Notes: generated from the letters alone by a model not told the origin. A stretch of DNA of 64,000 nucleotides from Chloroflexota bacterium (GCA_016191465.1 JACPOP010000015.1:124001-188000), one strand, 5' to 3'. Shown: positions 30,376-42,577, counted from the stretch's first letter. Made by a program: numbers and translations.

Positions 30376-31305
30376 TCAGTCCACCCTCTCGCGTTGCGGC
30401 CGTGCGCCCACGTGCGTGACGCACAGGGAACCCAGGCGGTTTCCTTCGGTCAGCGCCTCCGCCGGGGACAGCCGATCCAGCCACGCGGCCAGGAAGCCGC
30501 CGCAGAAGGCGTCGCCCGCGCCTGTCGTATCCAGCACCTCCGCTGCAGCCACGGCCGGGCGGTGAACCGCTTCGGCGCCACTGCCGAGCCATATCGCGCC
30601 AGCGCCACCGAGCTTGACGACAACCTCGGGGAAATGCCGTGCGAGGCGGCTGGCCACAGTCTCCGCTCCAAGGTCTGACACCTGGGCAAGAGCCCGCGCC
30701 TCGTCGAGGTTGGCAATGCAGAGAGACGTCCCGACGGTCCATTCGAGAACCCGCTTGGCACCCACCCGTGCAACGAGAGATGCGGCCCCGGGGTCAATCG
30801 AGGTCGTCATGCCCGCTGCATGGGCGAGCTCAAGCGCATGGAGGGCGGCGGCGCGGGTCTCCTGGTACAGGAGCAGGTAGCCCGAGAGGTGGAGGTGGTG
30901 GCCGGGCTCAAACAGGTCGGAGGGAACATGCTCAGGCCGCAGACTGAGGTTGGCGCCGCGGTCGGTCAGCATGGACCGCTCGCCGCCTGGCTCGACCAGC
31001 GACACCACGAGCCCGGTCGGAGCGCCCATTTCAACTGATCCGTGGACGGTCACGCCCCAGCGCTGGAGGTCGGCGACGTTCAGGTGACTGAAAGGATCGT
31101 CGCCGAGGCGTGTGACAAAGTGAACCTCGTGTCGTCCGGTCCAGCCGAGCCAGGCGGCCTGGCTCGCTCCGGAGCCGCCTGGGAGGGCGGTGATCCGGGC
31201 TCGGGTATCGCTGCGATGGGCCAGCGGCTCGCGCAGGCGCACGATCAGGTCGGCGACGAGATCGCCCAGGACGACGACCCTGCTCCGCGGCACGGGCTTC
31301 TTCAA
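30376..31305 (-). CDS. PfkB-family sugar kinase, probable pseudouridine kinase by context
   Basis: PGGSGASQAAWLGWTGRHEVHFVTRLGDDPF; C-terminal DTTGAGDAFCGGFLAAWL; overlaps psuG by 4 nt. Confidence 0.88.
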   Translation of the reverse strand: MKKPVPRSRVVVLGDLVADLIVRLREPLAHRSDTRARITALPGGSGASQAAWLGWTGRHEVHFVTRLGDDPFSHLNVADLQRWGVTVHGSVEMGAPTGLVVSLVEPGGERSMLTDRGANLSLRPEHVPSDLFEPGHHLHLSGYLLLYQETRAAALHALELAHAAGMTTSIDPGAASLVARVGAKRVLEWTVGTSLCIANLDEARALAQVSDLGAETVASRLARHFPEVVVKLGGAGAIWLGSGAEAVHRPAVAAAEVLDTTGAGDAFCGGFLAAWLDRLSPAEALTEGNRLGSLCVTHVGARPQRERVD

Positions 31306-32204
31306 CCGCCGGCGTAGGCGGCGGCGATTCGCGCGGCGAGCCGGGCGTTGGCCAGCACGAGCGCGATGTTCACACGCAGGCTGGCCCCCTCGGTCTCTCT
31401 GTGGAAGTAGTCCAGCAGGAACGGCGTCACGGCCTTCCCGGTGATTCCTGCTGACTTTGCTGCTCGCAGCCCCTCGTTAAGGGTCCGATCGTGGACCCGT
31501 TCGTCCAGTTGCGCCTCGCGCCGGACTGGGTTCGCCACGACGAGGCCGTTCCGTAGCCCGAGGTCGTCCTGTACCCTGAGCACCGCGGCCACGCCGGCGG
31601 GCGTATCGATCCGCCAGTCCAGCCGGTGAGGTGAGTCTGCCAGGTAGAAGCGCGGGAACCAGTCGGTTCCGAAGCCGATCACCGGGACGTTCAGGGTTTC
31701 CAGGCGCTCAAGGGTCGCGGCGACGTCCAGGATGGACTTCACCCCGGCACAGACCACCGCGATGCGCGTCTGCGCGAGAGTCTGCAGGTCAGCCGATTCG
31801 TCCCAGGATTCACGTGCTCCGCGGTGTACCCCGCCGAGTCCGCCCGTGGCGAAAATGCGGATTCCAGCCCGAGCCGCGAGGTAGGCGGTGCTGGCCACGG
31901 TCGTCGCGCCATGTGCGTTGGCCGCGATCGCCAGGGGCAGGTCCCGAACGCTGACCTTGGCGACACCCTCGTGCAGGGCAATGAGGGCCAGGTCATCGCT
32001 GGTGAGCCCAATGACGGCTTCGCCGCCGACGATGGCGACGGTCGCCGGAACCGCACCTTCCTCGCGTACAACGGCCTCGATGTCACGCGCGACCTCGATG
32101 TTCCGCGGCCGAGGCAACCCGTGGGCAATGATCGTGCTTTCGAGCGCGACGACGGGACGCCCTTCCTGGAGCGCGGCCGAAACTTCGGCGTGGATCCTCA
32201 CAAT
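31302..32204 (-). CDS. psuG: pseudouridine-5'-phosphate glycosidase
   Basis: VALESTIIAHGLPRPRNIEVARDIEAVVREEGAVPATVAIVGG, FATGGLGGVHRGARESWDESADLQTLAQT, VVCAGVKSILDVAATLERLETLNVPVIGF. Confidence 0.95.
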   Translation of the reverse strand: MVRIHAEVSAALQEGRPVVALESTIIAHGLPRPRNIEVARDIEAVVREEGAVPATVAIVGGEAVIGLTSDDLALIALHEGVAKVSVRDLPLAIAANAHGATTVASTAYLAARAGIRIFATGGLGGVHRGARESWDESADLQTLAQTRIAVVCAGVKSILDVAATLERLETLNVPVIGFGTDWFPRFYLADSPHRLDWRIDTPAGVAAVLRVQDDLGLRNGLVVANPVRREAQLDERVHDRTLNEGLRAAKSAGITGKAVTPFLLDYFHRETEGASLRVNIALVLANARLAARIAAAYAGG

Positions 32205-32364
32205 TGGATGGTACGGGCGTCGCTGGCGGGGCGCGGCGCCACAACGTACCGCGTGCCACCTGCGTGTGCTGTCGGCCATGAAGCCGCGGGGTGCGCCTCA
32301 GCCGTATAGCCGCGGGGAGCCGAACGGAAGCTCCACCTCAGATCAACGCAAAGGGCTCTCCGGA

Positions 32365-32556
32365 ATGCCTCGCTTCATCGCAGCCGCCTTCGAGCGCCGC
32401 TCTCGGCAGATCTGCATCGCACTGGGCCTAATGGCCCTCGGGCTTGCGGGATGCACCACCACGACCGCCCCGGCTCCGACCGCGCCGCCGCCCGCCGCGG
32501 CAGATCTTGCTGAAGCCATCGTCGACGCCGTCCAAGGCGACGAATCCGGCGAGTAG
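32365..32556 (+). CDS. small putative lipoprotein (63 aa)
   Basis: MPRFIAAAFERRSRQICIALGLMALGLAGCTTTTAPAPTAPPP...: basic N-terminus plus lipobox LAGC. Confidence 0.55.
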   Translation: MPRFIAAAFERRSRQICIALGLMALGLAGCTTTTAPAPTAPPPAAADLAEAIVDAVQGDESGE

Positions 32557-32600
32557 GCCCCACTCTCGCGGTCATCGTGTGCGCGGTGGCCTGAGATCGT

Positions 32601-32638
32601 CGAAAGGGCCCGGTTCCTGTTGGAGTCGGGCCCTTTCG
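32601..32638 (+). terminator. probable intrinsic terminator hairpin
   Basis: Perfect 12-bp stem CGAAAGGGCCCG / CGGGCCCTTTCG (32601-32612 and 32627-32638), short T run inside the right arm; downstream of the small lipoprotein ORF. Confidence 0.6.
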
Positions 32639-32858
32639 TTGCTCGCGTAGCGGGCTCTTGGCGGGCAGGGAGGTGGCGGGCGCCGTGCGGACGCTCCTCC
32701 GCTCCGGCCATTGTCACGGAGGACCTGGCGTCCACCAAGCTGGAGGAGGCTCACGTCGAGTGGCCGGACATTGGGGCGGCTCCCCACCCCACTACTCACC
32801 CGCGGCAACGAGAAGTTCAGACGGCGCTACAGACTCCATACGTTTCCAACCCCCCGGG

Positions 32859-32931
32859 TGCCCCCGGCCGGACTCGAACCAGCGACCTTGTAGTTAGAAG
32901 CTACCTGCTCTATCCGCTGAGCTACGGGGGC
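32859..32931 (-). tRNA. tRNA-Arg (anticodon TCT)
   Basis: Reverse complement GCCCCCGTAGCTCAGCGGATAGAGCAGGTAGCTTCTAACTACAAGGTCGCTGGTTCGAGTCCGGCCGGGGGCA folds as a cloverleaf; CCA not encoded. Confidence 0.93.
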
Positions 32932-33072
32932 AACGGGGCGCACGTGCAGCATGACCGCCTGGCCCAGTATGCCGCTCGCTGAGCACTGCGCGCCTGACGG
33001 GTGCGGGCGGGATTCTACCCGGGCACAGAATCTGGCGCCGAAGGCGCCGCCTGTCGGAAGCGGTCTTCCGGT

Positions 33073-33465
33073 CTACACGCGCTGGAAGATGCGGTCGCCA
33101 CTGAAGATGTTGCGCATCTTGAGGGGCGCGGGAGTCTCCATGAGCTGCCAGGCGCGCAGCCGCCAGCCTGGATATAGGAACCACGGCTCCTCGAGGATCC
33201 ACTCGGCTCGATAGACCCAGGCGGGGCGGGGGAGCCCGTCCTGCCAGCACAGCCAGTCCACCGCGGCCGCGAGCAGCGAAGCCCAGCGCAGGTGCTCCAG
33301 GTTGGTCGGGACCTCGATCGGATCCGCCATGAGCCGTGGGCGCTCCTCGGGGTCGGCATGGCGCCAGTCATCAAGGAAATCGCCGACCGCCACCCAGGGA
33401 TCCGTGCCGCGTACAAGCCGGTCGAGCGCTCCGCGGGCCGTCGAGCGTTCAGGCGCTTTCGCCAT
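33073..33465 (-). CDS. uncharacterised protein, partner of DUF6036-like gene
   Basis: MAKAPERSTARGALDRLVRGTDPWVAVGDFLDDWRHADPEERPRLMADPIEVPTNLEHLRWASLLAAAVDWLCWQDGLPRPAWV...; overlaps the upstream gene by about 17 nt. Confidence 0.65.
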   Translation of the reverse strand: MAKAPERSTARGALDRLVRGTDPWVAVGDFLDDWRHADPEERPRLMADPIEVPTNLEHLRWASLLAAAVDWLCWQDGLPRPAWVYRAEWILEEPWFLYPGWRLRAWQLMETPAPLKMRNIFSGDRIFQRV

Positions 33466-33961
33466 CGAACAGGTCCTCGACGAGATACTGGATCCGCGCA
33501 GTGAGCAGCCGTTCGGGGACAAATGTGCGCACCAGCTCCAGTGCCTCCGACGCCGATCTCAGCCCAGACACCCTTCGGAGCACTTGAAGGTCGCGCAGGT
33601 CTTCCGGTCGGCCTGCGAGAGCCTTGAGGGCAAACACGTAGCTTGGTGGTGGCACGTAGATGCGAAGGCCTGGGAATTCCGCCCAAAATTCGATAGGTGG
33701 CGTCGTGTACAAGAAACCCTTGACCGCGTCATTGAGCCAGGCTGGATTGAGACCATGCTCACGTGCGACGCGGGTGGCAGCCTCGCGGATCGCCGCCGGC
33801 TCGGCGGCGAAGTACGCGTCAACATCTTTTGTTGCCTCGCGAGCATGGAGGACGAGCGACATATAGGCACCGCCCAGGAGGAGGATTTCCCCCCGAAGGC
33901 CCTGCTCAAGGAGCAGCTCGCCGACACGTCGAAGGGAACGGGTTATCTCCGTTGCTTGCAC
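33449..33961 (-). CDS. DUF6036-like nucleotidyltransferase-fold protein
   Basis: GEILLLGGAYMSLVLHAREATKDVDAYFAAEPAAIREAATRVAREHGLNPAWLNDAVKGFL: GG..x(>10)..DVDxx pattern; GTG start inferred. Confidence 0.7.
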   Translation of the reverse strand: MQATEITRSLRRVGELLLEQGLRGEILLLGGAYMSLVLHAREATKDVDAYFAAEPAAIREAATRVAREHGLNPAWLNDAVKGFLYTTPPIEFWAEFPGLRIYVPPPSYVFALKALAGRPEDLRDLQVLRRVSGLRSASEALELVRTFVPERLLTARIQYLVEDLFDGESA

Positions 33962-34097
33962 GGCTGCTCCCGTGTCTCCGGTAGCGGGGCCGATCGACGG
34001 GCTTGCTGCTCGAGTGAGGCGGCCTGCCGCGCTTGAGACCGGCGGAAGGCAGCGTACCGGCGCCTCGGCGGACCAGTGGCCACCCCGGACGAGCGGT

Positions 34098-34436
34098 CTA
34101 CTCGGCCTTGCGGCGGCGCCCCCGCCGGCCAGGCTGGCGGGCTTCCTTGACCTGGAAGACCACCGCGTCAGCCGTGTTGTCGCGCGCCCACTTGAGCGCC
34201 AGGCCGAGGCGCTTCGCGGCCTGACCAAGGCGACGCTTGAGTGCGCGCGGCGTCAACCCGTCGAGCTGCGCCTCACCGCCATCACCGACAGTCAGGGCGC
34301 GAAGCTGAGCCTCATACTCGGTGAGATCCATCTGCCCGCGGCGGGGGAAATACTTGGCCGTTTCATCTACTGAAAGTTTTCGTACTCGAACTGGCACGGA
34401 TAATTTGGCCTTTCCTGCAAGAGCATGTTGCTCCAT
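34098..34436 (-). CDS. hypothetical small basic protein
   Basis: MEQHALAGKAKLSVPVRVRKLSVDETAKYFPRRGQMDLTEYEAQLRALTVGDGG...RQPGRRGRRRKAE; upstream of the DUF6036-like pair. Confidence 0.55.
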   Translation of the reverse strand: MEQHALAGKAKLSVPVRVRKLSVDETAKYFPRRGQMDLTEYEAQLRALTVGDGGEAQLDGLTPRALKRRLGQAAKRLGLALKWARDNTADAVVFQVKEARQPGRRGRRRKAE

Positions 34437-34528
34437 GGTGTTCAATCGTCAACCGTAGTCGCACGCGGTGCTTACCGTCAAGGAGTACCCCGAGTCAAGT
34501 CCCCTCTGAGTTGCACATGATGGGCTCG

Positions 34529-36223
34529 TCAGACGCGAGAAAACGCGGCTGCCTCGCCCCACACCTGTCGAAACACGTCAGAAATCTCTCCCAGCGTACA
34601 CAGCGACTCAACAGCCTCCACGATGATGGGCATAACGTTCTCGTTTGCGTCGCGAGCGGCAGAATCGAGGCGGCCAAGGATCTCATGACAACGGACCTGG
34701 TCGCGCCGTTCTCGGAGCAGTCTTAGCCGCTCCGATTGCTGCTCGCGAACCAGTGGGTCGACGACCAGGATGTCGGCAACAGGCTCTGGCTGGGTGCTCT
34801 GGAATTGATTGAGGCCAACGATGATGCGCTTACGCTCCTCGATCTCCCGCTGATAGCGGTAGGCGGCCTCTTGAATCTCCCCCTGAATGTAGCCCTGTTC
34901 CACGGCGGAAAGCGCTCCGCCGAGGCTGTCGATACGCTCGATGTACTCCCAGGCTCGACGCTCCACCTCGTCCGTAAGCGATTCGACGTAATAGGAGCCC
35001 CCGAGCGGGTCCACGACCTCGGCCACTCCGCTCTCGTAGGCGAGGACTTGCTGTGTGCGGAGTGCTACCTGCGCGGTCTCCGCGGTTGGCAGCGCCAGGG
35101 CTTCATCCTTCGCGTTGGTGTGCAGCGACTGGGTGCCGCCGAGGATCGCCGCCAGCGCCTGGACGGTCACGCGAGCGACGTTGTTGTCGATCTGCTGGGC
35201 CATCAGCGTCACCCCCGCCGTCTGGGTATGAAATCGCAGTATCCAGGAGCGAGGGTCCTGGGCGTGGAAGCGCTCCTTCATGATCCGCGCCCACATGCGA
35301 CGGGCCGCACGGAACTTCGCCACCTCTTCAAACAGGTCATTGTGACTGTCAAAGAAGAAGCTCAAGCGAGAGGCGAAGGCGTCGACTTCCAGGCCAGCTT
35401 CCATCGCGGCCCGCACGTATTCGATCCCGTTCGCCAGGGTGAACGCCAGCTCCTGGACCGCCGTGGCGCCTGCTTCGCGCATGTGGTAGCCGCTAATGGA
35501 GATCGTGTTCCAGCGCGGAATTTCACGGCCGCAGTACGCGAAAAGGTCGGTGATCAGGCGCATGCTGGGGCGTGGCGGGTAGATGTACGTGCCGCGGGCG
35601 ATGTACTCCTTCAGGATGTCGTTCTGGACCGTACCACTGATCGCGCGCGGGCTCACCCCCTGCCGCCGGGCAATGGCGACGTACAGGGCCAGCAGGATCG
35701 GCGCGGTGGCGTTGATGGTCATGCTGGTGGTCACCCGGTCGAGGGGAATGCCTTCCAGCAGGGTCTGCATGTCCTCGACGGAGCAGATGGAGACGCCCAC
35801 CTTGCCCACCTCGCCTTCGGCGAGCGGATGGTCGGCGTCGTAGCCCATCTGAGTCGGCAGGTCGAAGGCGACGGAGAGGCCAGTCTGCCCCCGCTCCAGC
35901 AGGTACCGGTAGCGCTGATTGGATTCCTGGGCGGTGGCGAAGCCGGCGTACTGGCGCATGGTCCAGAGACGCCCCCGGTACATGGTGGGCTGGATACCGC
36001 GGGTGAACGGGAGCTCGCCCGGGAAGCCCAGGCGCTCCATCTCATCCCAGCCCCGACTCGCCAGGTCCTCCGACGTGTAGAGGGGACGCCGCGAGATCTC
36101 GGACGTCGTCTCGAACAAGGTATCCCGCTCCGGCGAACCTTCGATCGCGCGCTTGAGCGTCGTATCCCGCCATTCGCGGGCGGTGCGCGACGCGCCACGG
36201 CGACTCCCTTCAGGGGGCGTCAC
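34529..36223 (-). CDS. methylmalonyl-CoA mutase family large (catalytic) subunit, Y/R-type
   Basis: [85 protein letters not shown]; no cobalamin domain. Confidence 0.93.
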   Translation of the reverse strand: MTPPEGSRRGASRTAREWRDTTLKRAIEGSPERDTLFETTSEISRRPLYTSEDLASRGWDEMERLGFPGELPFTRGIQPTMYRGRLWTMRQYAGFATAQESNQRYRYLLERGQTGLSVAFDLPTQMGYDADHPLAEGEVGKVGVSICSVEDMQTLLEGIPLDRVTTSMTINATAPILLALYVAIARRQGVSPRAISGTVQNDILKEYIARGTYIYPPRPSMRLITDLFAYCGREIPRWNTISISGYHMREAGATAVQELAFTLANGIEYVRAAMEAGLEVDAFASRLSFFFDSHNDLFEEVAKFRAARRMWARIMKERFHAQDPRSWILRFHTQTAGVTLMAQQIDNNVARVTVQALAAILGGTQSLHTNAKDEALALPTAETAQVALRTQQVLAYESGVAEVVDPLGGSYYVESLTDEVERRAWEYIERIDSLGGALSAVEQGYIQGEIQEAAYRYQREIEERKRIIVGLNQFQSTQPEPVADILVVDPLVREQQSERLRLLRERRDQVRCHEILGRLDSAARDANENVMPIIVEAVESLCTLGEISDVFRQVWGEAAAFSRV

Positions 36224-37493
36224 GCTGCCCCATCGTGCTGCCAGCCTGTTCGGCGGATCGGGGCGGCATGGTGCAGAGGCGTTGCCATAGCAGCGTCAGC
36301 GCTTCCAGCGCGCCGCGCCGCTGGAACTCGGCGCGCGTCGTCGAATAGGACGTGCTGTGGACGAACGTCTCCCCGCCGATGTCGAGCGCGAAGTGCAGCG
36401 TGCCGACTGGCTTGGATTCGGATTCTGAAGGACCGGCGACACCCGTGGTGGCAATAGCCACGTCCGCGCCACTCTGCAGGCGGGCCGCGCTGGCCAGCGC
36501 AGCGGAGGTCTCCTGCGCCACCGTCCCGTGCACATCGAGAATCTCCGGCGGCACGCCCAGCCGCTCTTTGGCACCGCGGGTGTACGCCACGTAGCCCCCG
36601 AGGAAATAGTCCGACGCTCCTGGCGCCTCCGCCACCAATGCGGCGAGGTGGCCGCCGGTGGCGCTTTCGGCGGTCGTGAGCGTCAGTCCCCGCTCCCGCA
36701 ACAACGCACCAACCACCGCGGGAAAGCTGGCGGTCTCGTCTCCATACACCCACCGCCCCACCCGTTCCCGGACGCGCGGCTCGAAGTCGTCCAGCAGCGC
36801 CCTCGCTTCGTTCGCGGTGGCTGCCTTGGCCGTCAACCGGAGGTGTACGCCATCGTTCTTCGCGTACGTGGCAAGAGTGGGGTTAGTGGATCGAATTAAA
36901 TCGCCCACGGCCTCCTCCGCGTGCGACTCGCCGATGCCGATGAGCTTGAGCGTGCGCGAGACGATGGCGCCCGCTCCCACACGGGCGGCGAGACGCGGTA
37001 GCACTTGCTCGGCCCACATCTGCCGCATCTCGTGGGGCACTCCGGGCATGGACGCGATCACCGTGCCGTTCCGCTCTACCCACCAGCCGGGCGCCGTTCC
37101 AATCGGGTTCGGTAGGAACGTGCCGGAAGCGATTGTGGTGGCCTGCTTCACGTTTCGCTCGGGCATGGCCCGGCCGCGCTGGGCGAAGAATGCGCGCAGG
37201 GTGCGCTCGAGCTCCGGCTGCACTTCCAGCGGCTCGCCCATCACCTCGGCAATCGCCTCGCGGGTCAGGTCGTCCTCCGTCGGGCCGAGCCCCCCGGTCG
37301 TGATCACGAGGTCCGATCGGTCGAGCCCACGTCGGATCGCCTCGGCCAGGCGGCCCAGGTTGTCGCCGACGTGGGAGACGTAGAACAGGTCGATGCCCAG
37401 CGCGGGCAGCTCCTGGGCCAGGAACTGCGCGTTGGTGTCGAGGATCTGGCCGAGCAGCAGCTCGGTCCCGATGGAGAGAATTTCCGCCCGCAC
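36210..37493 (-). CDS. cinA: CinA-family protein (competence/damage-inducible, NMN deamidase domain)
   Basis: [48 protein letters not shown]-terminal [43 protein letters not shown]. Confidence 0.95.
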   Translation of the reverse strand: MRAEILSIGTELLLGQILDTNAQFLAQELPALGIDLFYVSHVGDNLGRLAEAIRRGLDRSDLVITTGGLGPTEDDLTREAIAEVMGEPLEVQPELERTLRAFFAQRGRAMPERNVKQATTIASGTFLPNPIGTAPGWWVERNGTVIASMPGVPHEMRQMWAEQVLPRLAARVGAGAIVSRTLKLIGIGESHAEEAVGDLIRSTNPTLATYAKNDGVHLRLTAKAATANEARALLDDFEPRVRERVGRWVYGDETASFPAVVGALLRERGLTLTTAESATGGHLAALVAEAPGASDYFLGGYVAYTRGAKERLGVPPEILDVHGTVAQETSAALASAARLQSGADVAIATTGVAGPSESESKPVGTLHFALDIGGETFVHSTSYSTTRAEFQRRGALEALTLLWQRLCTMPPRSAEQAGSTMGQRDAP

Positions 37494-37498
37494 GTCGG

Positions 37499-38014
37499 CT
37501 ACTCCAATACGACCAGGACCTGGCCCTGCTCGACCGTCTGGCCCGGTTCCACGCCAACGTGCTGGACGACTCCGTCGTGGGGCAGTGAAAGCTCGTTTTC
37601 CATTTTCATAGCTTGAAGGACGATCAACGGCTGGGCCTTGTGGGTGGCCTCGCCAGGCTGCACCAGGACCTTCACGACGAGCCCCGGCATGGGCGCCTTC
37701 AACTCGCGTTTGGCCGTTCCGACCGAGCTGGCGCCGGCCAGTTTCGCCAGGCGGGCACGGGCCTCGTCGACCACCACGGCGTCACAGGCGGCCCCACCGA
37801 CAACCATCTGAGTCTCCTCTCCGGTGCGGCGCAACATGACCTCGATGGTGCGCTCTCCCAGCCTCAGCGCGTACAGCGGCCCACGCACCTGATCGAGGCG
37901 GGCGCGCCGCTCCTGCGAATCACCGATCCGAACCAGGTGCTCCTCTCCCTCTCGACGGATGTGTACCACCTGGGTCTCACCGTCGATCGTCACGCTGAAG
38001 GCTCGCTCCGTCAC
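37499..38014 (-). CDS. biotin/lipoyl-attachment (biotin carboxyl carrier) protein
   Basis: C-terminal KAPMPGLVVKVLVQPGEATHKAQPLIVLQAMKMENELSLPHDGVVQHVGVEPGQTVEQGQVLVVLE; GTG start at 38014 inferred. Confidence 0.9.
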   Translation of the reverse strand: MTERAFSVTIDGETQVVHIRREGEEHLVRIGDSQERRARLDQVRGPLYALRLGERTIEVMLRRTGEETQMVVGGAACDAVVVDEARARLAKLAGASSVGTAKRELKAPMPGLVVKVLVQPGEATHKAQPLIVLQAMKMENELSLPHDGVVQHVGVEPGQTVEQGQVLVVLE

Positions 38015-38020
38015 GGGCTG

Positions 38021-38174
38021 CTCGAGGGTCGTTTGGCACGCCGCTCGGCCATGTCGCGGCGCCCACTCCCGGGTACGGGCGGGGGAAGGAAGATTCTCGG
38101 GCGGGGGCGCGGAGCGCCCCCGCCGATGCCCGGCGCCGGTGGAATGGCGCGAGTCGAGGCGAACGACCCTCGAG
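38021..38174 (+). repeat. MITE/REP-like structured element, copy 1
   Basis: Termini CTCGAGGGTCGTTTGGC (38021-38037) and GGCGAACGACCCTCGAG (38158-38174), inverted with 2 mismatches; internal hairpin GGCGGGGGCGC-gga-GCGCCCCCGCC; second copy at 62258-62425. Confidence 0.8.
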
Positions 38175-38303
38175 GCTCCGACCGATGTTCCACGTGCCGG
38201 GTTGTCCCATCTTGCAACTGGGAGCGCACGAAGCCAGACCTTTCGCTGTCCCCACCTGGACCCCCTGGGTCGTGGCACTCCTGCTCAATTCGCGGCGATC
38301 GGT

Positions 38304-39824
<1,521 letters not shown>

Positions 39825-39837
39825 CAGGCGGACGGGA

Positions 39838-39980
39838 GTTTCAAGTTCCAAGTTCCAAGTTCCAAGTTGACGGACGCGCTCACTGGTGATCGCTCGGCAT
39901 GCCCGGGCGCACGCGTCAAGAACACGAGCAGCCGGCGCGGAGCTCCAACTTTGAACTTCAAACTTGGAACTTGGAACTTG
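39838..39980. repeat. heptameric CAAGTTC / GGAACTT repeats arranged as an inverted pair
   Basis: TTTCAAGTTCCAAGTTCCAAGTTCCAAGTTGAC at left; AACTTTGAACTTCAAACTTGGAACTTGGAACTTG at right; fills the accC-pccB intergenic gap. Confidence 0.85.
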
Positions 39981-39984
39981 TCCT

Positions 39985-41601
39985 TCACAGCGGGATGTTG
40001 CCGTGCTTCTTTGGCGGGTTCGTGTCGCGCTTGTTGCGAAGCATCTGCAGCGCCGAGATCAACCGCGGCCGGGTCTCGCGCGGCTCGATGACGTCGTCCA
40101 GGTAGCCGCGCGCGGCGGCCACGTACGGGTTCGCGAGTCGCTCGCGGTAGTCCATCTCGAGCTGCTTGCGCAGGCCGGCCGCGTCTTCGGTGCCCGCGAG
40201 CTCCTGGCGGAAGACGATGTTCACGGCCCCCTCGATGCCCATCACCGCGATCTCCGCGGTCGGCCAGGCGAGGTTCACGTCACCCCGGATGTGCTTGCTC
40301 GACATAACGTCGTACGCGCCGCCATACGCCTTGCGAGTAATCACCGTCAGCTTCGGCACGGTCGCCTCGCAGTACGCGTACAGCAGTTTCGCGCCGTGGC
40401 GGATGATGCCGCCGTGCTCCTGGCCCACGCCTGGCAGGAACCCCGGCACGTCCACGAACGTGACGATCGGCACGTTGAAGGCGTCGCAGAAGCGCACGAA
40501 GCGCGCGGCTTTCACCGAGGCGTTGATGTCGAGCACGCCCGCGAGCACCGTCGGCTGCTGGGCCACGATGCCTACGCTGCGCCCGCCCAGGTGCGCGAAT
40601 CCGACCAGGATATTGCGTGCGTATTGCTCGTGGACCTCCATGAAGTCGCCGTCGTCCACGATGGCGCCAATCACGCGGTGCATGTCGTAGCCACGGTTGG
40701 CCTGGTCGGGCACGATGCTGTTGAGCGCGTCGTCCATCCGATCCGACGGATCGGCGGTCGCACGCGCCGGCGGGTCGTCGACGTTGTTGGAGGGCAGGAA
40801 TGCCAGCAGGCGGCGGACCTGCTCCATCGCGGCCACTTCGTTGGGAGCATTGAAGTGCGCCACGCCGCTGGTGCTGTTGTGGACCGCCGCGCCGCCCAGG
40901 CCCTCGAAGTCGATCTCCTCGTGGGTGACGGTCTTCACCACGTCTGGCCCGGTGACGAACATGAACGAGGTGTCCTGGACCATGAACGTGAAGTCGGTGA
41001 TGGCCGGCGAGTAGACGGCGCCGCCAGCGCACGGCCCGAGGATGGCGGAGATTTGCGGGATCACACCCGAGGCCAGGGTGTTGCGCAGGAAGATCTCGGC
41101 GTACGCGCCCAGCGAGACGACGCCCTCCTGGATGCGGGCACCCCCGGAGTCGTTCAACCCGACCATGGGGGCTCCATTCTTGAGCGCAAGGTCCATCACC
41201 TTGCAGATCTTCTCGCCATGCGCCTCGGAGAGGGAGCCGCCGAAAACGGTGAAGTCCTGCGAGAAGACGTACACGGTGCGGCCATCGACGGTCCCGTAGC
41301 CGGTGACGACGCCATCGCCGTAGTACTTCTCGTCGGCGAGCCCGAAATCCGTGGAGCGATGGGTGACGAAGCGGTCGATCTCGACGAACGAGCTGGGATC
41401 CAGCAGCAGCTCCAGGCGTTCGCGCGCGGTGAGCTTGCCTTTCCCGTGCTGGGCATCGATCCGGCGCTCGCCGCCGCCGAGCGTCGCCTGCTCACGCAAG
41501 CTTCGGAGGTGCTCGATCTTCTCGGCGGTCGTCTCGGCGTGGATGCTCGACGCGGCGCGGGCTGTCTCCGTCTCCGCCGAGCGGCTATTCGTTGTCGTCA
41601 C
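39985..41601 (-). CDS. pccB: propionyl-CoA/acyl-CoA carboxylase carboxyltransferase subunit
   Basis: [97 protein letters not shown]. Confidence 0.94.
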   Translation of the reverse strand: MTTTNSRSAETETARAASSIHAETTAEKIEHLRSLREQATLGGGERRIDAQHGKGKLTARERLELLLDPSSFVEIDRFVTHRSTDFGLADEKYYGDGVVTGYGTVDGRTVYVFSQDFTVFGGSLSEAHGEKICKVMDLALKNGAPMVGLNDSGGARIQEGVVSLGAYAEIFLRNTLASGVIPQISAILGPCAGGAVYSPAITDFTFMVQDTSFMFVTGPDVVKTVTHEEIDFEGLGGAAVHNSTSGVAHFNAPNEVAAMEQVRRLLAFLPSNNVDDPPARATADPSDRMDDALNSIVPDQANRGYDMHRVIGAIVDDGDFMEVHEQYARNILVGFAHLGGRSVGIVAQQPTVLAGVLDINASVKAARFVRFCDAFNVPIVTFVDVPGFLPGVGQEHGGIIRHGAKLLYAYCEATVPKLTVITRKAYGGAYDVMSSKHIRGDVNLAWPTAEIAVMGIEGAVNIVFRQELAGTEDAAGLRKQLEMDYRERLANPYVAAARGYLDDVIEPRETRPRLISALQMLRNKRDTNPPKKHGNIPL

Positions 41602-42577
41602 CCAGTGCAACCTCGCGCAACAGCTCGTCCGCCACAGCATACGGGTCTTCCGTGCGAGCCGCGATGTTCCGAAAGCGCGCCTCCCACGTCTCGCTCCGGA
41701 TGGTGCGCTCGAACGCGGAACGCACGTGATCCTCGAGGATGCCGAGGACCTGGCGCCGCGCGTTCTCGGCCCGTCGCGCCCGCCAACTGCCGCTGTCCTT
41801 CAGGAACTGGACATGTGCATCGATCTGCTTGACGAGCTCTGGTATGCCCCGCGCGGTGGTGGCGACCGTCTCCTGAATCGGTGGCGTCCAGCCGGGCGTC
41901 CGCGTAGCGCCCAGTGAGAGCATCGCGCGCAGGTCGTTGACCACCTGCTGCGCGCCCGGTAGGTCCGCCTTGTTGACCACGAGGATGTCGGCGATCTCCA
42001 GCACGCCCGCCTTGATCGACTGGATGTGGTCGCCAAGTCCCGGCACCCCAACGACGATGGTGGAGTCGGCAGTCCGAGCGATCTCGACCTCGTCCTGGCC
42101 CACACCTACGGTCTCGACCACGATCACATCTTTGCCGAATGCATCGAGCAGGGCGACCACGTCCATCGTGCTGCGCGCCAGTCCGCCTGTAAGGCCGCGC
42201 GTAGCCATGCTGCGGACGAAGACCCCGGGATCGTCGTGCAGCTCCATCATGCGGATCCGGTCGCCGAGGATGGCGCCGCCGGTGAACGGGCTGGACGGGT
42301 CCACTGCCACCACGCCCACTGTTTCGCCACGCGCCCGGTAGGCCTTCGCAAGGGCAGTGGTGAGCGTGGACTTGCCCGAGCCCGGCGGCCCTGTAATGCC
42401 GACTACGTGGGCCTTGCCGCCCAGCGCGAAGAGGTGACGGAGCTCCCGTCGTGCATCGCTCCGGCCGGCCTCGACCGCGCTAATCATCCGCGAAAGTGCG
42501 AGGCGATCCTCTTGCCGCAGTCTTGCGGCCAGCTCATGCGCCGGTGCCGAACGCAGCAGAGGCACTACGTCCGGCAC
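41585..42577 (-). CDS. meaB: methylmalonyl-CoA mutase-associated GTPase
   Basis: [105 protein letters not shown]. Confidence 0.95.
   Translation of the reverse strand: MPDVVPLLRSAPAHELAARLRQEDRLALSRMISAVEAGRSDARRELRHLFALGGKAHVVGITGPPGSGKSTLTTALAKAYRARGETVGVVAVDPSSPFTGGAILGDRIRMMELHDDPGVFVRSMATRGLTGGLARSTMDVVALLDAFGKDVIVVETVGVGQDEVEIARTADSTIVVGVPGLGDHIQSIKAGVLEIADILVVNKADLPGAQQVVNDLRAMLSLGATRTPGWTPPIQETVATTARGIPELVKQIDAHVQFLKDSGSWRARRAENARRQVLGILEDHVRSAFERTIRSETWEARFRNIAARTEDPYAVADELLREVALGDDNE

Noticed and set aside
36883-37557. 224-aa ORF overlapping cinA
   Set aside because: Arg/Gly/Pro-rich shadow frame of cinA.
39838-39980. Heptad repeats as a CRISPR array
   Set aside because: Units are 7 bp, contiguous or inverted, with no spacers and no cas genes.
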